Assembly (NCBI GenBank): GCA_964646405.1
Contig: CAZYDV010000003.1
Location: forward strand, 3,527-67,526
DNA from: CAKZSB01 sp964646405
GTDB lineage: Bacteria; Pseudomonadota; Gammaproteobacteria; Granulosicoccales; Granulosicoccaceae
Reading direction: 5' to 3'
DNA length: 64,000 bases
The notes beneath the pieces were generated by a model. That model did not search any database, was not told the origin of the DNA, and was given only the letters and a program-made list of their open reading frames with translations. Made by a program: the position numbers and the translations under genes. Shown here in pieces: positions 1-7,920 of the stretch (positions are counted from its first letter, which is position 1; every line of letters begins with the position of its first letter).

Positions 1-148
1 GATCGGCAAGCTTTGCAACGCCGAGGTCCTTCAGATCCTCGTTGGTGAGTTCAAGCAGCAGCGCCCAGTCGACTTCGTTGAATTCGAAGGATTCAACAAA
101 TTGTTCAAATCCATTTTCGATCAGCCAGTGCCGAACATCCGTTGCCAC
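1..148 (-). CDS. SAM-domain protein, probable nucleotide cyclase N-terminus (partial)
   Basis: The reverse strand reads 49 codons from a GTG at 148 to the window edge. The peptide has the pattern of a bacterial SAM (sterile alpha motif) domain: a WLIENGFEQF first helix, FEFNEVDWALLLEL in the middle and LTNEDLKDLGVAKLADR at the end. Such domains typically sit at the N-terminus of class III adenylate/guanylate cyclases fused to TPR/ATPase regions, so a cyclase is the likeliest identity, but no catalytic part is in the window. No ATG exists in frame between the upstream stop and the domain; an AGAGAA lies about six bases before the GTG. Family call fairly sure, function inferred. Confidence 0.5.
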   Translation of the reverse strand, partial: MATDVRHWLIENGFEQFVESFEFNEVDWALLLELTNEDLKDLGVAKLAD

Positions 149-354
149 AATCGTTCTCTGGGTTGCCAGTTTCCCGGTATCCGGGTTGAGGGTACTGCAA
201 CCGCCAAACTGGAAAAATCAGCATTGTTTGTCAAAGCGCTTGGCTTCAACAATGATATCGGTAAACCGTTTGCAGCTCATCATTTACCGCGCATCGGCGT
301 CGATGCAATTGATTACCAGGGTTCGGCGAAATCACAGCCCCATGACCCGGCCGG

Positions 355-1113
355 TCAATCCTGCTGTTTCAGCTCGTAGACACATCGGAATCCAATATAT
401 ACCGCGGCGAAATCCCGGGGTTTGTACTGTGCGCCCTGCTCGGTTGTTTTCTGTGCGCCGTACCACCACGAACCGCCAGCGGTCAGTGCTCGATCCCCGT
501 CGACATCGGCCAGCCACTCCCAGACATTCGCCCCCATATCGTACAAGCCGTTGATACCACGCCTGCTGTTGGCAGCCGGCGCGTGTCGCGGCCAATCATC
601 CTCGCCGGCGGTATTCATGCCTGCTGGCTGATCACCAACAGGATACTCGTAGCGTCTGCCGCGGATAAAACCGTCGGTTGGATTTTCGCGTCGTTCCGTG
701 TAAGCAGCGACACGCCATTGCGAAAAGGTTGGCAGCCGACCACCGACAGCGCGGCAATGATCTGTCGCCTCATACCAGGTCACGTGTACGGCGGGCTCAG
801 AGTCAGCGGCAGCCGCTCCGTACGGAGCGTGCCAGAACCAACCCGGACGTTGCTGCCAGCCGGCATCATACTCATAACCGCCGCCGTCACGTTCTGCCTT
901 GGTGGCTTTGTTTCCAGGGGCGAGTCGCTGCCGAATCTGCCCGACAGTGACCTCGGTGACATCAATGGCAAAGTTGTCCACGATCACCCGGGTTCCGATT
1001 AGCCCACCGGACGCCGGCTGCCCGGCACCAGCCGACACACCCGAGGCCAGCATGAACAAAAGTACCAGTCCTGCCACAGGGTGTATTTTCATCGATTCAG
1101 CCATTGGGCACAT
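355..1113 (-). CDS. Secreted FGE-sulfatase (SUMF1-fold) domain protein
   Basis: 252 aa. A signal peptide (about residues 8-30, starting at an internal MKIHPVAG) is followed by one formylglycine-generating-enzyme-like domain covering nearly the whole mature protein: VTEVTVGQ near the start, HVTWYEATDHCRAVGGRLPT in the middle, NGLYDMGANVWEWLAD, GGSWWYG and a terminal IGFRCV. The cysteines that catalyse formylglycine formation in true FGE are absent from the GGSW region, so it is more likely a binding or scaffold member of the fold than a sulfatase activator. GGAGG sits just before the ATG at 1113; ATGs at 1104 and 1092 are alternatives. The start overlaps the preceding gene's stop by 17 bases, so the two are co-translated. 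Confidence 0.75.
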   Translation of the reverse strand: MCPMAESMKIHPVAGLVLLFMLASGVSAGAGQPASGGLIGTRVIVDNFAIDVTEVTVGQIRQRLAPGNKATKAERDGGGYEYDAGWQQRPGWFWHAPYGAAAADSEPAVHVTWYEATDHCRAVGGRLPTFSQWRVAAYTERRENPTDGFIRGRRYEYPVGDQPAGMNTAGEDDWPRHAPAANSRRGINGLYDMGANVWEWLADVDGDRALTAGGSWWYGAQKTTEQGAQYKPRDFAAVYIGFRCVYELKQQD

Positions 1114-1678
1114 CGAACCTCCAGCGCGCGCGAACCGGCTCTACCAAGCGGCAATCGTCAACGAACAACGGGCGCCAGCGATCGGCAGCCGAGTAGGTCG
1201 CTGCCGAACGCAGCCCCACTGCCAGGCACAATCCTGAACCATCGAGTTCAAGACCACCCGCCTCGCGCAGGATGAATCGTTGCAAACCGGCGGTTTCCAT
1301 AAACGCGGTGTCCTCGCCACAAGGTCGCAACAACACAGCAGTACCCGGCAACGCGCGCGAGTTAATGCCGGCCACCGTGACGCACAAATCCAACTCAATA
1401 AAACGAATCAGCCCGGCTTCAAACACCACGGCGCTATCTACCGTGAGCCGCGGCTTGCAGTTGTGAGCGAAAAGCGGCAAATCGGTACGCAGATAGCCGG
1501 GTGTTCCCGGCACGTCGATACAGTAGCCATCAACAGGTCTGTCCAGCGGATCGATCAGCCGCAGGTGGGCGGGTTCGGTCGCGAGTCCAGGCACCGTGCC
1601 TAGACTCAACTGCATCCAGCAGACTATGGCCCACACACACAGTCGAACTACTGCCCGAGATGTCATGTCGTTATCCAT
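1097..1678 (-). CDS. Secreted protein, possibly beta-trefoil/lectin-like
   Basis: 193 aa from the ATG at 1678 (MDNDMTSR), which has a purine-rich GAGGGCAGG before it and opens a clear signal peptide (VVRLCVWAIVCWMQLSLG). The frame is open 55 codons further upstream but that stretch looks non-coding. The mature part has paired cysteines (YCIDV, HNCKP, DLCVTV, RPCGE, GLCLAV, DDCRL) and repeated hydrophobic triplets resembling a ricin-type beta-trefoil, but no clear QxW motif is visible, so the lectin idea is inference. It overlaps the downstream FGE-fold gene, suggesting the two secreted products act together. Confidence 0.5.
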   Translation of the reverse strand: MDNDMTSRAVVRLCVWAIVCWMQLSLGTVPGLATEPAHLRLIDPLDRPVDGYCIDVPGTPGYLRTDLPLFAHNCKPRLTVDSAVVFEAGLIRFIELDLCVTVAGINSRALPGTAVLLRPCGEDTAFMETAGLQRFILREAGGLELDGSGLCLAVGLRSAATYSAADRWRPLFVDDCRLVEPVRARWRFDVPNG

Positions 1679-1941
1679 CACCCTGCCCTCACGCCCCTTT
1701 GGCGCGCTCAGCCTGCCGATTCGGCGCGCCTCCACGCAACAACCCAACAATGAGCGGTTGCGGAAAATCATGGCCAGGAATTGGCGCTTGCCCGGATCAC
1801 AGCCGCCCCAGCAACACGGCAAGTGCGCATACAAAAATTTCATCTTGTTGTTTTATCTGGTTTTTTCCCAATTGGTAAGCATCTGAAGTAAGCGATTAAG
1901 TGCTACGTGGCAGAGCCGGGCTCTGGTTCGCCTGATCTATT

Positions 1942-2005
1942 GTTGAGTTCAGTTATACTTCACCTTGTCAGTACACCCGGACAGCCGATACTGACAGAAC
2001 TCAAC
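1942..2005. repeat. Nested inverted repeat
   Basis: Two nested perfect inverted repeats: GTTGAGTTC (1942-1950) with GAACTCAAC (1997-2005), and TGTCAGTA (1966-1973) with TACTGACA (1989-1996). The right arms abut each other while the left arms are separated by 15 bases, so folded RNA or DNA would carry one bulge. It lies just before the point where the truncated kinase-like frame begins (2039), so it could be a recombination scar, a short element end or an operator. Confidence 0.5.
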
Positions 2006-2038
2006 TCCTACCAGAATCCAGCCAGCGAACTGGCGTAA

Positions 2039-2752
2039 CTGAATTCCACTGCAGCAAACCTCCGAAAGTACCTGACACTACTCGATAAAGCCGAACTTGC
2101 GCTGCTGGCAAACGATGTTCCTGAATTAGAAGTGTTGGTTACTGAAGCCCGCGAGACAGGCTTCACAGACCCTCGACTCAAAGCGATCAGCACCGGATTG
2201 CTCAATGCACGAGAGCGTGCTTCCATTGAAACGCAAAAGAACCTGCTCGCAGAGAAAAGCTATCAGCTGCACCTGGCCAATGCCACACACCACCTGGCAT
2301 CCGGCAACCTCTCCCTCGCGAATGCAGAGATCGCATTGGGACGCAGCCTTGGTATAAACGACGACTCTCTTAGCCTGATTGCCAGTCGAATAAAGGCACA
2401 AGAGCAACAGCAGGCTGCATCCCTGCTTGAAATAGAGATAGACAAAGCCAATTTACAGTTCGAACAATTACTGCAGGCCATTCAGCTACGAAACGCGAGG
2501 GCCATCACTTCGCTAACGACCGGTACCAATCGTGGCGCTTTATTCAGCGGACTCTTTGACCGATACATCGAGGTTAACGCAAGCTTAACCGGCTTGTCGG
2601 TTACGCCCGACAACTCAGCAGTCAGTGCAACGTTGCGACTCGATAACATGCGACTTCCCAATGGCAACCTGACGTACCCGCCCAGCAGCTACGGCGAGAT
2701 TCAATTATCTCTGACACGAACTCAAAAGGGGTGGTCAAAAATCCAATGGTAA
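2039..2752 (+). pseudogene. 5'-truncated C-terminal fragment of a transmembrane kinase-type protein
   Basis: The frame opens after a TAA at 2036 with no normal start; the first possible initiation codon is GTG 2132 (206 aa). The product is a helical region ending in a small domain: ITSLTTGTNRGALFSGLFDRY, LRLDNMRLPNGNLTYPPSSY, GWSKIQW. It matches the C-terminal half of the protein at 62682-64000 (ASLTGGNGNRQQLFAQLLRQY, LTMPNGDTVYPSQSY, WTPILW), which is preceded there by a membrane segment and a kinase domain end. Kinase, membrane anchor and most of the coiled coil are missing here, so I read it as a relic. Its stop overlaps the next gene's start by seven bases, as in an intact operon. Confidence 0.65.
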
Positions 2753-3543
2753 CCACACGAATTCTACCGGCAACACTCGCCGCATTGCTTGCAGCCTGCG
2801 GTGCAGATAAAAGTAGCTCGCCGCTTCAACTCCCACTACCCGAGCCCATTCGACAGATAGCCGCAATCAATGGTGCGCAATTGTCGTTAGAAGTATCCAT
2901 CAACAACAATCAACCACAGATATTCCTGGGTCAGGGCGCAACGCAATCATGGCGTATTTCCCTGAACGTACCGGCGTCGACATCCAACAACACGATTAGT
3001 ATCACATGGATCGAAACCTACCAGCAACAGCGGCTGGTACTGGCACAGCAGACCCATACATTCGATACTGGCACCGAAACCACCACTGTTTCTGTGGGCA
3101 ACAACTACGTCACCGCCGGAATCGGTTTCGACTTCGATAGCGACAACATCTCTAATCTCGCCGAACGACTGAACGAAACCGATCCATTGGTGGCAGATTC
3201 AGGTGAACTGGTTATTAACGAACCGCCCGTCGTCGATATCACCGGCGGCTGCTACATGATGGGGAGCCCGGAGACTGAAGTGCTTCGACACAGTTCCGAG
3301 ATTCAGCATCAGGTGTGTGTCAGTGATTTCCAGATCGGCAAATACGAAGTGACGTTCGAGCAGTACGATCAATTTGCCACATTAACCGACCGACCGCTTC
3401 CCGACGACCTGGGCTGGGGTCGGGGTTCAATGCCAGTTACCAACGTAAGCTGGTTTGACGCTATCGCTTACACCGAATGGAACACACAGTTTATCAATCC
3501 AGCAGGTAGCCACACAGCAGGGCGTCCTCTTCTGCGAAACTGA
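2746..3543 (+). pseudogene. Lipoprotein with FGE-sulfatase domain, 3'-truncated
   Basis: Starts with a lipoprotein signal (ATLAALLAACG); GTG 2731 is an alternative start. Residues about 35-150 are an all-beta domain homologous to the N-terminus of the lipoprotein at 60327-61865 (ISITWIETYQQQRLVLAQQT against ISWFEIYQGVRLLLARQT), then a calcium-loop-like DFDSDNISNLAE, then an FGE-like domain (GGCYMMGSPETE, YEVTFEQYDQFA, PVTNVSWFDAIAYTEW). The domain stops abruptly near 3490, where family members would continue with the RLPTEAEWE block; the last residues look like read-through. The end overlaps the convergent gene at 3494. Probably non-functional. Confidence 0.65.
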
Positions 3544-4534
3544 CACTGGGCAGTAAAGCATCAATAATCGCCAGCCGCGAGGGATTGACAGAGTAGGATA
3601 CGACACAACTGGCGTCTTCATAGGAAAACGTAATCGTAGTATCTCTCATCACAAAGAACTGGCTTGGACTGTTAAACACCAGCGTATCTGCAATCGGCAG
3701 GCCGTCATCGTTGTATTCTCTGTTTCTCGTTTGAAAAACCGTATCACTCAATACGTCGCGCTCGACAATACGAGACACTCGCCCCTGATCGTCTCTTTCA
3801 ATTGAAGTCAGTTCTTGTGCGAATAGTATATTTGAACCGGAAAAAGAGCGCTGTTCTAACGATGTGACCAGGCCTAGACTGTCGTAGCTTATCGTCAACT
3901 CATCTGATTCATCAAAATCATCTCCGCAGTTTTCGGTGACAAGCAGACTTTGTAACTGACTTTGCGCATTGTAGGTAATGGCTGATGTGAAGGCGCCATC
4001 GGTTGAATCAATCGAGCTAAGACGACCGTCGGTGTAATCGTAAACGCGTGTCGTGTCCCCCTCCGCAGCAACTGAGAAATCGTCACAGACGGGATCGTTT
4101 TCCATATCTTCAATCAGTCTGCCGCCACTGTCGTAGCGGAAAGTCTGTTGATCGCCGTCTGAATCTGAAATAGCCGCAACTCGACCATTCTGGTAGGAGA
4201 TTACCCGCTCATCGCCCGTGTCACTTTCAGATACCCGGATCAAACCATCATCGGAATATTCATATTGTCTGGTGGTGGTGACAGCCGGCGTACTTTCCAG
4301 ATCCTGAAATTCAATGCGTGAGACTCGACCCAGATCATCATAGAAATACGTTTCGATCCGATCGATGGTTTCATTCCGGGAATAATCGAAGCTAATGGTC
4401 TTTACCCGCGAGCTGGTCTCGATTGGCAGCCCGTTTCCATTACCGGCGCTATCTCCGGCACCGTCACCACCGCCACACGCCACGACCGCAAGCGTTACTG
4501 CGCACAACGCAGGAAGGGAAAACTCAATTCGCAT
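3494..4534 (-). CDS. YD-repeat (RHS-like) lipoprotein
   Basis: 346 aa. A lipoprotein signal peptide (ALCAVTLAVVACGGG) is followed by a Gly/Asp-rich linker and about eight degenerate YD repeats with the pattern YxxxGRVxxI...xxxYxY (for example YFYDDLGRVSRIEF, RYDSGGRLIED, YDYTDGRLSSID, SYDSLGLVTSLEQ). Such repeats form beta-spiral shells in RHS/teneurin proteins, but here there is no toxin C-terminus or RHS core motif, so it is a surface lipoprotein of unknown role. Start chosen at ATG 4534 (MRIEF) with AGGA upstream; GTG 4540 is possible. It is convergent with, and overlaps, the truncated FGE gene. Confidence 0.65.
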   Translation of the reverse strand: MRIEFSLPALCAVTLAVVACGGGDGAGDSAGNGNGLPIETSSRVKTISFDYSRNETIDRIETYFYDDLGRVSRIEFQDLESTPAVTTTRQYEYSDDGLIRVSESDTGDERVISYQNGRVAAISDSDGDQQTFRYDSGGRLIEDMENDPVCDDFSVAAEGDTTRVYDYTDGRLSSIDSTDGAFTSAITYNAQSQLQSLLVTENCGDDFDESDELTISYDSLGLVTSLEQRSFSGSNILFAQELTSIERDDQGRVSRIVERDVLSDTVFQTRNREYNDDGLPIADTLVFNSPSQFFVMRDTTITFSYEDASCVVSYSVNPSRLAIIDALLPSVSFAEEDALLCGYLLD

Positions 4535-4643
4535 AACCACTGTTCCTGCTTGAATGCCTCAGTGGCGTTATTGTACCGCAACCATCAATCTGCGGGGCTT
4601 CCACATACAACTGGCCCTGACACCCCATTCCAGTGCCAGCAAA

Positions 4644-4682
4644 GAGCCTGTCCCACTGCAAACCTCGTCCCCGGACAGGCTC
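4644..4682 (-). terminator. Probable rho-independent terminator after the OsmC gene
   Basis: Perfect 10-bp inverted repeat GAGCCTGTCC/GGACAGGCTC with a 19-base loop, 20 bases downstream of the OsmC stop on the minus strand. On that strand it is followed by TTTGC, a weak U-tract, so termination efficiency is uncertain. Confidence 0.5.
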
Positions 4683-4702
4683 CCAATCCTGCTTTGGTGT
4701 CG

Positions 4703-5170
4703 TTATACCGGTGTGACTTTCCACTCTTCGACAATATTGGTGCCGGACTGTCGCATCACCATGGAGACCGGACAGAACCGTGGCAATCTCTCGCGAATCG
4801 TTTCGAGCTGTTCGGCTGTCGCATTGGTGGTGACGTCCAACACCAGCTTTACATTCGGAAACGGTACTTCAACACGCTCATCGAGCAAAACACCGCGCCG
4901 ATCGAATTCCGCCTCACAGAGGACTTCGTTCACGGTGAAATCGAGATCCATCGACTTGGCAATTTTAGTGACAATAGTGTTGGTACATCCGATCAGCGCC
5001 GCCATCAGGGTTTCGGTTGGCGACGGCGCGGTATTGGAACCACCTCGCTCTATTGGCTCGTCGGTTACGGTTGACACGTCACGGGTAGTGATATCGGTTC
5101 GACCAGGTGACGGTGCAGCGCCACGCAGATGATAGACCACTGATTTCACTTTTATGTTTGCACTGGACAC
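4703..5170 (-). CDS. OsmC/YhfA family protein (organic hydroperoxide reductase-like)
   Basis: 155 aa from GTG 5170, which has AGGAA nine bases upstream and gives the usual OsmC length; the frame stays open further but without family sequence. Family hallmarks are the SPTETLMAALIGCTN segment with Cys62 at the start of the central helix and the LPRFCPVSM segment with Cys133, the two redox cysteines that reduce organic hydroperoxides in Ohr/OsmC. The protein is cytoplasmic (no signal). It is followed by its own terminator and is divergent from the ABC transporter genes at 5339. Confidence 0.85.
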   Translation of the reverse strand: MSSANIKVKSVVYHLRGAAPSPGRTDITTRDVSTVTDEPIERGGSNTAPSPTETLMAALIGCTNTIVTKIAKSMDLDFTVNEVLCEAEFDRRGVLLDERVEVPFPNVKLVLDVTTNATAEQLETIRERLPRFCPVSMVMRQSGTNIVEEWKVTPV

Positions 5171-5338
5171 TTTGAGGGTTCCTGTGAGAGCAACGATTCT
5201 TTGCCCGCATAGTAACAGGCCATTGCTTGCAGTCAACTTCGGCGGGGCATTCAGGCGGGCCTGCACGCGCACCGGACAGATGGCTTACAGTACACTCACG
5301 CCAGGACATCTTTTCCCGTAAACATTCAGGCAATCCGG

Positions 5339-6280
5339 ATGATCGACGAGCAACTCCCCAACGGCAACGATCCGCCTGAAAGCGGCGACTCGGTTGTCAG
5401 CGCAAAGGCGCTGCGCAAGCAATTTGGCGATTTTACCGCAGTCGATGGTATTTCGTTCGAGGTGCCAAGGGGCCAATGCATCGGATTGCTGGGCCCAAAC
5501 GGTGCAGGAAAAACAACCACCATGCGCATGCTCATGGGCTTGTCCACGGTTAGCGCAGGTGATCTGCAGGTGCTGGGTTGCGACGCAAGGAAGCTCTCAC
5601 GAAGCGAACTCGCGCGCATTGGGCTCGTGCCCCAGGATGACAATCTCGACCCCGACCTTTCCGTGAGAATGAACCTGGAGGTCTACGGGCGTTACTTCGG
5701 CGCTGATCGGGCAACTGTACGGGCGCGGGTGCCAGAGCTGCTGGAGTTTATGCAACTGAGCGATCGCGCCGATGCACGGGTGAATCAACTCTCTGGCGGA
5801 ATGCGTCGGCGCCTGATTATTGCCAGAGCGCTGGTGGCCGACCCCGAGCTTGTCGTACTCGATGAACCCACAACCGGGCTCGATCCACAGGCACGCGTAC
5901 TGATCTGGAAGCAACTGCTGGCACTGCGCAAACGCGGTGTGACGCTACTACTCACCACGCACTACATGGACGAGGCGCAGCGCCTGTGTGATCGAATCAT
6001 CGTTATCGACCACGGTCGCATCCTCGATAACGGCACACCAGCCGACCTGATCGAACGTCACGTAAAGGGCCACGTATTTGAAGTCCAAAAACCCTACGTG
6101 GAGGGCTTTGACGAATCGGCCTGGGACTGTGAGGACATCGGCGATTCACTGCTGGTGTATACCGAAGACTCGCGCGCGTTTATCGATGCGGTACCGCTGA
6201 CGACACAATATCTGCACCGGCAGGCGAACCTTGAAGACGTATTTTTACGTCTGACCGGCCGCGCACTGCGGGAGAAATAG
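5339..6280 (+). CDS. ABC transporter ATP-binding protein, NodI/DrrA-type
   Basis: 313 aa. Contains Walker A GPNGAGKT (52-59), Q-loop (VPQ, 97-99), signature LSGGM (151-155), Walker B LVVLDE (171-176) and H-loop TTHYMDEA (His208). The C-terminal extension of about 80 residues ending in LEDVFLRLTGR is typical of NodI-like exporter ATPases. It would power the permease that begins one base after its stop, forming a two-gene exporter for a lipid, polysaccharide-linked or drug-like substrate that cannot be named from sequence. Confidence 0.9.
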   Translation: MIDEQLPNGNDPPESGDSVVSAKALRKQFGDFTAVDGISFEVPRGQCIGLLGPNGAGKTTTMRMLMGLSTVSAGDLQVLGCDARKLSRSELARIGLVPQDDNLDPDLSVRMNLEVYGRYFGADRATVRARVPELLEFMQLSDRADARVNQLSGGMRRRLIIARALVADPELVVLDEPTTGLDPQARVLIWKQLLALRKRGVTLLLTTHYMDEAQRLCDRIIVIDHGRILDNGTPADLIERHVKGHVFEVQKPYVEGFDESAWDCEDIGDSLLVYTEDSRAFIDAVPLTTQYLHRQANLEDVFLRLTGRALREK

Positions 6281-6281
6281 C

Positions 6282-7058
6282 ATGACATCCCTGTTCTCAC
6301 GCTACGCGCTGGCGATCGTCTGGCGACACTATCTCGTATGGCGTTCCATGCTTGCCTCATCACTGGCAAGCAATGTGGTCAACCCGTCGCTATTCCTGTT
6401 TGCCTTCGGCTTTGGCCTGGGTGCCTTTATCGATACGATGAGCGGCATCGACTACCTGGCCTTTATCGTACCGGGCATGATTGCCTATGCGGCGATGTTC
6501 TCGGCAAGCTTTGAAACCACCATCGGCTCCTATTCCCGGTATGCAATGCAACGAACCTGGGATGCGATGCTGGCATCGCCGGTCAGCCTGTTTGAGCTGC
6601 TGTGGGGCGAGGTGCTTTGGTCAGCACTCAAAGCATTGTTTGCAGCTGTATGTGTTTTGATCGTGGGCGGGCTTTGGGGCGGGGTGATTTCCCTGAGTGG
6701 TGCATTGATATGTATTCCGGTGGTATTCATCGCCTCGTTGGGTTTTGCATCCTACGGGCTATTCGCTACATCCTGTGCGCGTGGCTATGAATTTTTCAGT
6801 TACTTTTTCACATTCTGGATAACACCGATGTTTGTATTCTCGGGCGTGTTTTTCGAGATTGACCGCTTTCCCGCTGCGGTGCAGTGGCTCGCCTGGCTGC
6901 TGCCCATGACACATCTGGTTGCACTCATTCGCCCGTGGATGACGGAAATTGCTATATCACCCGTCATGGTCGTCGTTCATCTGGCCTACCTGATCGGCCT
7001 TGGCGTACTGGCATTCTGGCTTGCCTATCGCAACATACGAAAGCGCATGTTTGATTGA
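6282..7058 (+). CDS. ABC-2 type permease, NodJ-type
   Basis: 258 aa inner-membrane protein with about six hydrophobic segments (near 25-50, 60-85, 108-135, 140-165, 172-195 and 225-250). The run FIVPGMIAYAAMFSASFETT and the pattern TFWITPMFVFSGVFFEIDRFP followed by WLLPMTHLVALIRPW are the conserved ABC-2/NodJ segments. Translationally adjacent to the NodI-type ATPase. Together they form an exporter half-pair; no substrate-modifying genes flank it, so the cargo is unknown. Confidence 0.88.
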   Translation: MTSLFSRYALAIVWRHYLVWRSMLASSLASNVVNPSLFLFAFGFGLGAFIDTMSGIDYLAFIVPGMIAYAAMFSASFETTIGSYSRYAMQRTWDAMLASPVSLFELLWGEVLWSALKALFAAVCVLIVGGLWGGVISLSGALICIPVVFIASLGFASYGLFATSCARGYEFFSYFFTFWITPMFVFSGVFFEIDRFPAAVQWLAWLLPMTHLVALIRPWMTEIAISPVMVVVHLAYLIGLGVLAFWLAYRNIRKRMFD

Positions 7059-7085
7059 ATAGTTGAACTAACACACCAAAAACAA

Positions 7086-7113
7086 TTGACAAGCCAATTC
7101 TACGCTCTATACT
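7086..7113 (+). promoter_or_regulatory. Sigma-70 promoter TTGACA-16-TATACT
   Basis: A consensus -35 (TTGACA, 7086-7091) and near-consensus -10 (TATACT, 7108-7113) with a 16-base spacer. A transcript would start near 7120 and reach the strong terminator at 7340-7373, giving an RNA of about 250 nt with no credible protein. Confidence 0.6.
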
Positions 7114-7119
7114 TCCGCC

Positions 7120-7373
7120 CCCTGATTAAACAACACAGCTTAACAAGCACCCACACTGTGAACGAACGACAAACAACAACTTCTGTCATCAACACCAAGC
7201 GGCATGCTATACGCCTGCCCGCAGGTGTCGATAGCTATGCACCGGCGAGCTTCGCCTGTGTAGAGCGCATTGGTAGAATCGAAAAAACATAAATTCGTAG
7301 CACAGTGATTCGCTGGCTACGTGGCCAGCTGGAACAAAAAGCCCCGGTTGGTCTGCAACCGGGGCTTTTTTTT
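7120..7373 (+). ncRNA. Candidate structured small RNA (about 250 nt)
   Basis: The segment is framed by a consensus promoter and an intrinsic terminator and lacks a plausible reading frame. Visible stems include GCATGCTAT/ATAGCTATGC (about 7203-7241), GGCGA/TCGCC around a short loop (about 7245-7257) and GCTGGC/GCCAGC (about 7312-7330), then the terminator stem. It lacks the signature blocks of 4.5S RNA, RNase P RNA and tmRNA. It could instead be a long 3' UTR of the ABC operon; the promoter match argues for an independent transcript. It precedes a tRNA-like element and the slipin-rtcB genes. Confidence 0.4.
7340..7373 (+). terminator. Strong rho-independent terminator
   Basis: An 11-bp stem AGCCCCGGTTG/CAACCGGGGCT with a five-base loop followed by eight Ts and preceded by a run of As, so it may work in both directions. 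It ends the small RNA and/or the ABC operon. Confidence 0.9.
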
Positions 7374-7509
7374 GTGTGAAGTTTTTTACACAGCCCCACA
7401 ACCGAGTGCATTGGCAACACTTTTCTTAGCGGCGCAGTTTCTGAGCGACTGCCCTGTGCACACGGGTTTCCCGGCGATGTGTATACAAAGAACTGTCGAG
7501 TCAATACAC

Positions 7510-7580
7510 ACCGAGTTAGCTCAATGGTAGAGCATCAGACTATAGATCTGACGGTTACGGGTTCGACTCCTGTACTCGCG
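7510..7580 (+). tRNA. tRNA-like element, anticodon AUA, probably not a translating tRNA
   Basis: Folds as a cloverleaf: acceptor ACCGAGT with ACTCGCG, D-arm GCTC-AATGGTA-GAGC, anticodon stem TCAGA/TCTGA with loop CTATAGA (U33 present, anticodon AUA), variable loop CGGTT, T-arm ACGGG-TTCGACT-CCTGT. The two outer acceptor pairs are A-G and C-C mismatches and no CCA follows (TCTTCC). AUA would read the Tyr codon UAU, but bacterial tRNA-Tyr has GUA and a long variable arm, which is missing here. So it keeps the tRNA core and lacks the ends needed for charging. Position, 340 bases before slipin-rtcB, suggests a role in the RNA-repair operon or an RtcB-related substrate mimic. Confidence 0.55.
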
Positions 7581-7589
7581 TCTTCCCTT

Positions 7590-7850
7590 ACACGGAAACG
7601 CCACGCCCATGAAAAGGCTCAACTTGGTGACATCGGCTGGAAACAGCCGGATAGAGAGACTCCGGTGGCAATGCCATCTGCCTGGAAGGCTCGCCAACCA
7701 GATCAGATCGCACGGCCACAGCATTGGCAACGTCTGCGTGGTGATAAAGAGCCCTTGCCAACCATCAGTGATAAGCGGTTAAACACTGTTGGTCCGCGAT
7801 GGCCCGCTTCACCACCCACTTTGCGGGTGTGGGGTCTCACTATTTTTAAC
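7590..7850 (+). ncRNA. Structured leader between tRNA-like element and slipin
   Basis: No convincing protein is encoded here. Local hairpins are evident: CGGCTG-GAAA-CAGCCG with a GNRA tetraloop (7634-7649), GGTGGC-AAT-GCCATC (7664-7678), and CACCC-ACTTTGC-GGGTG (7813-7829) followed at 7842-7846 by five Ts, which could be a leaky terminator. The words GGCTCGCCAACC and GAGCCCTTGCCAACC recur. This could be the 3' part of a longer RNA containing the tRNA-like fold, or a regulatory 5' UTR of slipin-rtcB. Inference from hairpins only. Confidence 0.35.
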
Positions 7851-7920
7851 GCGTACCGGATAGGCCGGCACGAGTAGTACCTGTTCCCGAACAGGCTAAT
7901 ATTGAGAGGAGTAAAGTAAA

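Noticed and set aside
7860..7885. Possible sigma-54 promoter (CCGGCACGAG...CCTG) before slipin, as expected for RtcR control
   Set aside because: The spacing between GG and the -12 element does not give the required GC; no RtcR gene is in the window.
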